This document shows positions 57,573 to 64,000 of a stretch of DNA of 64,000 bases, piece after piece (position 1 is the stretch's first letter; each line of letters begins with the position of its first letter). This DNA is from Solenopsis invicta. Lineage: Eukaryota > Arthropoda > Insecta > Hymenoptera > Formicidae. The notes below the pieces were generated by a model. That model was given only the letters and a program-made list of their open reading frames with translations. It ran no database searches and was not told where the DNA came from. The position numbers and the translations under genes are program-made. The stretch is from the NCBI RefSeq assembly GCF_016802725.1, contig NC_052669.1, positions 18,009,770-18,073,769 on the forward strand, written 5' to 3'.

Positions 57573-59508
57573 TAAAACAGCTTAAAATATACCGTACGTC
57601 TAATCTTGGTTAAGGCGTACCCATAGCCGTTGATAAGAAAGAATAACCGCATCGTTTTTGCACCTGTATCGCAACGCCTATAATATGCAGATTTCCGGAG
57701 TTGAGTCGCACTCAATTAATTCTGTATCACTACTCACATTTTTCTTAACACCCAATCAAGGGGTTTACCATTTAACGTAATCGTGGGACAGTACTCTTGA
57801 AATCATTATAAAATCTTTATGCAATCATGTTGTAATCAATTGTAATCGTGAAGTCATATGAAATCATCAGAAATCATAATAAAATTATATGTAATCAGCA
57901 GAAATTATTTTGTGCAATCGTTGAATATCATGTGTTATAAAATTCATTAAATCAGTGCAATCTTGTTATTAGAGATCACACTATACTGTTCTTAAAAAAG
58001 GCCATTAAAGATTTTTGAAACGCATTTTTTTAATAGAAAAATTTAATTCTACTTGAAAGAAATTAACAATCAGGAATGTTTCTAGTTAAATGAAATCATT
58101 TTTAATCATAAGAAATCTGATAATTACACATGTAATCACAAAACTTCACGGAGGACACTTTTCCGTCATGTTATGTCTGAAAAACTATGCTTGTTTTTTT
58201 ACCGATAATTTACCGCCAAATTATTAACAAACTTTGTCTGGTTTGTCGACATGCTGCATCAGCAAATTTTGTTATGTATCTGCCACTATGTTGTTGTATT
58301 ATTGAATATAACAAAATTTGTCTCAATTTTGATTAGTTTTACACTAGTAATATATTTGCAAAATAATAAACAGTAAAGAATTATATAATTATAAAACTAG
58401 TTTACGGTTGCTCTCTCGGCTCTTTCTCGCGTTGCATATTTAAATGCGTTGCACCATTTAAGAGAACGAGAGACCGTCCGAAAAAGAAAGAGAAAGTGAC
58501 AAGGTTGTCTGACAAGAGAAATCTTTGATATTAAATTTTATGGGTATCTAGTATTCACACTCTTACTATAATAAAGCAGTTCGTTGCCGATATTTGGCAT
58601 TCCCGACAAAATAATTTTTTTTCCTTTAAATCTTATATTTTTAAATTATTATAAATATTTAATTTTTAAATCGTTTTTAATTATGTAATATAAAATACGT
58701 TAATTTTTTTTAATCAAGAAACTTTAAAATTCTCTTCTATTATTAATTAAATTAAAATTTCTTATGAACACAAAAAATATATTTGTAATAAAAATTTACA
58801 ATCACTGTTTTAAGAACGTCAAAATAAACGTTTCTATAAATTGTTATACCTACAACGGTCTTCGAGTTTTGTTATTTATTTTATTTTAATCTAGACCTTA
58901 TGTTAGCTTGTATACAAAACTCTTAGCTTAAAATGAACAATAACAACACAGTCTTGGCACAGTCGTCCTCTGGCCTAAATAACTCAATGAGTTCTGGAAA
59001 CTAAAGAATAAAAGTAGTGAATTTATAAAATCTAATTGGAAAGAAATTCAACCTTTACAAAGACGACAAATATTTTTATCTGTATCTTAGAAAAAATTAA
59101 TATGCTATTTTAACTTGATTAAATTAATTAAAATTTTAAAAATTAATTTTTAAAAGTAATTCTTTTACAAAACTTAATATATGTAAAATAAAATAATCTT
59201 TAAATATATTATATAACTGTACGGTGTATACATATACATATACACAATGCATTTTAATAAATTATTTATTATAAATTTGGAATTATCTATTATTGCTTGA
59301 AAATAGATAAAACTTGATATTGGCGCGAACTTCCCTAGTAGCACAGTACATTGGCTTTACATTGGCAGAGAGGGACCTGAGAGCGGCCACGGCGGCCTTT
59401 TTGCCATAACGCTTCGAAACTCCCGTACACTAGTGATGCACATCCATTCTGGCCAGAATGGGAACTACGTGTCACATCCATTTTGCAACTTGCCGTTAAA
59501 AACAGTGT
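57573..59508. other. AT-rich stretch with AAATCAT motif clusters
   Basis: Clusters of TGAAATCAT and GTAATCA motifs at 57795-57960 and 58090-58145 look like subterminal arrays of a further element. No termini could be fixed. No gene recognised. Confidence 0.4.
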
Positions 59509-59582
59509 GGATGTTAGCACGGACAACAACTCACATCCATCTCTCGAGAAATGGATGTAGGTTGTTGTCCGTACTAACATCC
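59509..59582. repeat. Near-perfect hairpin, 37-bp arms
   Basis: The left arm GGATGTTAGCACGGACAACA continues to CATCCATCTCTC. The right arm is its complement with about three mismatches, and there is no loop. The flanks repeat ACATCCATTTTGC on both sides. Could be a foldback element or a small-RNA precursor. Confidence 0.8.
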
Positions 59583-59604
59583 ATTTTGCTGTAAATAAAA
59601 TACA

Positions 59605-59680
59605 AAAAATTGACGCTGCTATTTTACAACATTTTATTTAGATTATATTTAGACATCTAGCAGCGCCAATTTTTTATAGT
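59605..59680. repeat. Inverted repeat, about 18-bp arms
   Basis: AAAAAATTGACGCTGCTA and TAGCAGCGCCAATTTTTT flank a 40-base AT-rich loop. Confidence 0.6.
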
Positions 59681-60470
59681 TTAAAAATTTTTTATTTTAA
59701 TAAAATATTCTCATTTCTGTTTTCTCTTTAATATTTTGAGATTAAATGTTACATATTTCATTGAAACTTTTTTAAATTAAGTACATCCACTTAGGTTAGA
59801 ACAGAAAAATGTTTCAATAAAAATACACAGACAATATCACTTAAATTTAAAAAGGAATTATTTAAAAAGGAATTAAAGATACCGCTACTTGGGTTTTACT
59901 TAAAAAATAAATATACTATCACTTGCATTTTATTCGTTAAAAGTAGTACAGTAGTTATTTCAAAGAGCAATATATTCTTTTTATAATTGGCGCAATTTAA
60001 AGATTTCACTCATTTTTTAGTACATACCACTTGGGTTGGAATAGGAAAATTTTTCAATGAGAATACAAAGTATAATGTAGTACTGCTTTTGTTTTGTGAA
60101 ATTAAAGTTAAAAATAAAATTACCACATGGGTTAGCATAAAAAAATTTTTCTGTTAATTAAAAAAAATTAACGATGAGGTGCGTGCACAGGCATAAATTG
60201 GCATCTTTTTTGCCTTTCTTTTAAAAAATATACAGGGTGTCAGGTAACGATCACCCGTGGTTTCGTGGATTGATAGATCAAGTAAAACTGAGCAGAAAAG
60301 TCCTTTACCATTTTTTAATATTTGCCATAGTTAACGAAATAAAAATTAATAAAGTCTGCGAATAAGCGCGTATCACCGCGCGCAAGGACCGCCCGCCGGT
60401 CGCCGAGACGTAGGCAGCCATGGCTGTAGGCGCGGCGCTGTGCGGTAGGAGGGAAAAACAGCTACTGCTT
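59681..60470. other. AT-rich stretch; repeat-like start at 60231
   Basis: TACAGGGTGTCAGGTAACGA at 60231 resembles terminal sequence of insect repeats. No partner end was found. No gene. Confidence 0.3.
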
Positions 60471-60479
60471 TTCCTTCGT

Positions 60480-60870
60480 CGCCGTTGTCCCCGTCGCCTC
60501 GCCGTCGTCGTCGCGTCGCCGTCGCCGTCGCCGTCGCCGTCGCGTCGTCGCCGTCGCCGTCGCCGTCGTCGTTACCGCGCGTCGTCGCCGTCGTCGTCGT
60601 TATCGCGCGTCGTCACCGTCGCTGTCGCCGTCGCCGTTGTCGTCGTCGTTACCGCGCGTCGTCGCCGTCGTCGTCGTTATCGCGCGTCGTCACCGTCGCT
60701 GTCGCCGTCGCCGTTGTCGCCGTCGTCGTCGTCGTCGTTACCGCGCGTCGTCGCCGTCGTCGTCGTTATCGCGCGTCGTCACCGTTGCCGTCGCCGTCGC
60801 CGCCGTCGTCGTCGTCGTTACCGCGCGTCGTCGCCGTCGCCGTCGCCGTCACCGCGCATCGTTCCCCATC
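60480..60870. repeat. CGTCGC-rich imperfect satellite
   Basis: Interspersed CGTCGC and CGTCGT triplet pairs with longer units near TCGTTACCGCGCGTCGTCGC, repeated at roughly 70-80 base spacing. Arg/Ser/Val-rich open frames here are a by-product. Confidence 0.9.
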
Positions 60871-61339
60871 GTCGACCACCACTAATACACTACGTGCTGT
60901 CCTCGATAATAACTTACCTGCGACCTTCTATTGATTGATAAATAGACTCGATCGATCAAATCGACCCGGTTTTACACGACGAAACGGACGAATTGATTAA
61001 AAAAAGTATCGGACTGCCGCGCGAACCGAGATTATTATTGTTGACGATTGAGGCATAATTAGGTTAGAAAACCTGTCACGGCGGCCATAATGTCAAGAAG
61101 TACTTCACCACATACACCACAAGTACACCACAATCGCATACAGCACATACAGCTAATGTATGCCAGCGCCACTCTGTGTCGAAAATGTGAAAGGGAGAAT
61201 TCTTGAGGGCGACAACGACGACGATAATGATGATGAAAACAATGACGTTTCGTAACGTAAAAATGTTGAAATCTTAGAATTGCATCGCGATATCTCCGCT
61301 CGTAGGGCACGGAGAGAAAAAATAAAAACACTTTTATTA
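60871..61339. other. Stretch without recognised gene
   Basis: Contains short AC-rich runs (61100-61150) only. Confidence 0.35.
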
Positions 61340-61560
61340 TGCAATTCGTTCCCAAGCTATCGATTGAGACTACTCAGAACTTGATCGGTTCAGTTGTTAC
61401 TGAGATCTGTTAATCTCGTTATGCTTGAACTCGCTGACTCGCGTAAAAGAGGCGCTCGGTCTTTTTCGCTTTTTTTTTTTTTTTTTTTTTAATTGGCACG
61501 AGACGTGACCGCGCCTCTTGATCTGACGCGTATCGCGTATGTTGCATCCAGAACAGGGGT
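61340..61560 (+). repeat. Dispersed repeat, copy B (also at 49560)
   Basis: Homologous to 49560-49735, with a T run at 61470-61490 that copy A lacks. Ends not defined. Confidence 0.6.
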
Positions 61561-61944
61561 CGAGAATGTGCACAAATGATTAATTACGTCTACTTTCGCG
61601 TAATTTTTTATTTATTATAGTCTGAATTATTTACATTAACATTGATATTAATACATATCAATACGTTTATGCCCATATTTTGCACATTCATATTTTTACT
61701 TAAAAAAGATGTTTAATAGTAACAGAGAGAATTTGGTTCTTTAATAAAGAAACATTCTATTTTACGCAGTACTTAAAAAATAATTGTAATTTACATCGCA
61801 TCATATGATGAAGAAGAAATAAATATCTTTCCACAAATGAGTATACCATCTTTTTATGTTTACATAATTCTTTATTACTTAAATGTCTTCAAATTATGCT
61901 TTTGAAAAAATTAGCTTTTTTAATTTTTTTTAATCTTAACGCAA

Positions 61945-62009
<65 letters not shown>

Positions 62010-62949
62010 TTAACGTGATTGTCCTTTAATTGTTTAGGCCTTCAGTTAGAAAGAGAAAGCATCGCGGTGATAGACATGGAGCGAGCGGCGATGTTATCTC
62101 TATGGATATCCTCCTCTTCACTCCCCTCTCTTCCATCACGTTTTCCGTGCTACGTTTAAGCCGTAAAATTCAGAAAGAGAATTTCGGACGATTTCTGGGC
62201 AAGGACGTAGAGAGACCAGAAAGCGCCCACTCTTTATAAATGTTTTTTATTTTGTTACAATGGCATATGCGTGCATACACATGATTTACAAATGACAATA
62301 CGCGCGTTTAATGTAGCACAATAATAATAATAATGTAATAAAAATCAATGAAATATATGGATACTTATTTTTATTCTCTAACTTACAAGCGTGAGGATTA
62401 TTGATCTGATTTCAATACAACCTTTCAACAGTTTTTACGAAATATCACGTAAAAATTAATCAAAACTTAAAAAAAATTAATAAAAAATTATATAATAATA
62501 TACGATATAAGATATCGAAGCGTTAGTCGATAAACTAACGGATTTTAATCAAATTCTTCTCGATATTAACCTTTATTAACTAACAATAAGAGTGAGAAAA
62601 TGCAATTTACTGAAATATTTTCGAAAAATTAAAGTTAAATAATGATTAAAATATACGCAGCAATTTTCTAAAAATTGTTTTTTTCAAGGCTAATGGTAAA
62701 AACAAATATATAATCCCGTGTGATTTTTACAATTATTTTATGCAAAGTTGATTTGAAAAAAAATATTTATTACCTTTATTGTCGTCCAAGTGACGTATTT
62801 TGTCAGTCCACAACAGGGCTAATTACAATGAAATAATACAAGGAAATATTTTTGAAAGTATTAAAAAGTGGAAAATTATAAATCAAATTGTATATATTTC
62901 AGGTTTTACAAATTAATTTATTAATTTAACCTTAAATATTAAAAACAAA
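61561..62949. other. AT-rich stretch with (CT)n
   Basis: A CT microsatellite at 61944-62003. A 69-codon frame at 62030-62239 has no recognised match. Confidence 0.4.
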
Positions 62950-63490
62950 TGTTGATCCCCTTTTCCCCACCCATCCGCGACGAAATCCATTTCTCCATCC
63001 TTCTCTCGATCCTCCTCTCTATCCTCCTCTCCATTCTCCTCTTCAGCCTCCCTTCCATCTTCCTTTCCACCCTCCTCTTCCTCTCCAATTGCCTCTTCCT
63101 CCTCTTTCATCTCTACCGCCTCTTGCGGCTCTTATTGCGCCTCTTGCGCTTCTTCCGCCTCTTTGGTCTCGCCTACCTCATTTTCCATATCTGAAAAAAA
63201 ATAAATAATATTATAATATATAAATTGTAAAAAAGTAATTAAATAAAATACAACACCCATTTAAAAAATTAGTAGCATATATCTTACATTTTGTTTCTTT
63301 CCTCGAGATCTTTTCCTCCTCTCTTCGTCCTTTCTTTCTTTTTTTTCTCCTCCTTCTTTTCCACCTCTTCCTCTTCTTTCTCCTCCTCGCCCAATAATGC
63401 CTCTTCATCTACTCCTTCCTCAACATCTCTGTCAATCTCCATTTCCTCCTTTTCTTTCTTTTTCGCCTTTTTTCGCTGTCCTGACCTATA
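62950..63490 (-). other. Glu/Lys-rich purine tract, possible coding exons
   Basis: The minus strand is almost all purine at 62950-63130 and 63300-63470, and translates to runs of E, K and R (for example DREEDREKDGEMD; VDEEALLGEEEKEEEE). A plausible acceptor (TTTTTTTTCAG near 63194) and donor (AATGTAAGATA near 63287) exist, but the joined frame stops early. It may be low-complexity coding or just a simple-repeat region. Confidence 0.3.
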
Positions 63491-63600
63491 TATTATAATT
63501 TTATCAATAACATACAATAAATTAATTTGGACATTTTTTAAAAACCTGCGCAACAATATCATAATCACAACGACACCGTAAAAATTACAGAATCAATCTC

Positions 63601-63792
63601 TTGGCTTAATAATTTGGACCTACCTTAACGCGAATATTTCAGAAGTTCGAATTTACGCATCAAATCAACGCATAGAGCATTATTTGTCCTTGTTTAACGT
63701 CCAATAAACTACAAAGACAATATATGCATTTGATACATACATTCGAACTTCTGGATTATTTGTGTTAAGATAGATTCAGATTATTGAGCTAA
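63601..63792. mobile_element. Small inverted-repeat element (MITE-like)
   Basis: The left half, through CTTAACGCGAATATTTCAGA and AGTTCGAATTTACGCATCAA, is matched by the reversed right half over about 65 bp with some mismatches. The loop is about 45 bp. Target duplication not clear. Confidence 0.6.
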
Positions 63793-64000
63793 CAGGGAGT
63801 CATCCTGACGACAAAATGATATCAAAGTGATTACAAAATGTCGATCAATCACAATTTACTTTTATGTCATATTGACGCTATTATGACTCGTTGTTCTACT
63901 TGGGAAGAAGTTGATTCTAATACATAATTTTGCGGAATAAATGCATGTATTTACATATCCCAAACAAATACGTGTTTTAATATGCGTGTTGTTCGGGATG

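Noticed and set aside
60420..60938. Arg/Ser/Val-rich frames up to 172 codons
   Set aside because: A product of the CGTCGC satellite; three frames are open at once.
62030..62239. 69-codon frame after the CT repeat
   Set aside because: No homology recognised, no splice or start context to support it.

Overview
The window looks like a stretch of an insect nuclear genome, most likely a hymenopteran and probably an ant. The background is AT-rich and intron-containing. Host-type genes are rare and damaged (a GMC oxidoreductase and an MFS transporter), and most of the sequence is nested transposable elements. The species call is inference from gene style and element types.

Region 1 to 18.3 kb reads as one large DNA transposon (TE1) whose left end lies outside the window. 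It holds the end of a DUF4218/Transposase_21-like transposase (1-785), a seven-exon DUF4806-type accessory gene (2621-17028), and a right terminus ending in GCTGTCTGGG at 18325 preceded by repeated GGACGTTTT-type motifs. TE1 has itself been invaded by a degenerate TTAA element (953-2324) carrying a smaller element with CCCATACAGCAC ends (1046-1915), a solo Gypsy-type LTR (4856-9921) split by a palindromic Tc1 element (6389-9171), an intact Bel-Pao retrotransposon (10445-16830), and a TTAA MITE (17671-18235).

Region 18.78 to 28.48 kb is a second, complete 9.7 kb relative (TE2). It has matching CCCTCACGG termini, a TA target duplication, a six-exon transposase on the plus strand and a seven-exon BEN-domain gene on the minus strand, with a short divergent control region and an inverted repeat between them. 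The TE1 and TE2 accessory proteins appear to share an architecture: a similar N-terminal module, a charged linker, a coiled coil, then a different C-terminal domain (DUF4806 or BEN). This is the most interesting system in the window.

Region 29.5 to 34.0 kb is a GMC oxidoreductase gene on the minus strand. It is inactivated by a precise TTAA MITE insertion in its last coding exon and by a frameshift upstream, and it has a deleted mariner in its large intron. Region 34.9 to 36.2 kb is an intact mariner. Region 36.6 to 44.7 kb is a nonautonomous element with a 5S rRNA-derived core, into which a full-length Jockey-type LINE (36932-42653) and a hAT remnant (43621-44306) inserted. Region 46.5 to 47.7 kb is a ZMYM1-like hAT pseudogene behind an LTR-like repeat. 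From 48 to 64 kb there are small inverted-repeat elements, a decayed MFS (monocarboxylate-transporter-like) pseudogene spread over 52.15-57.57 kb, simple repeats and AT-rich sequence without recognisable genes. All boundaries were read by eye.
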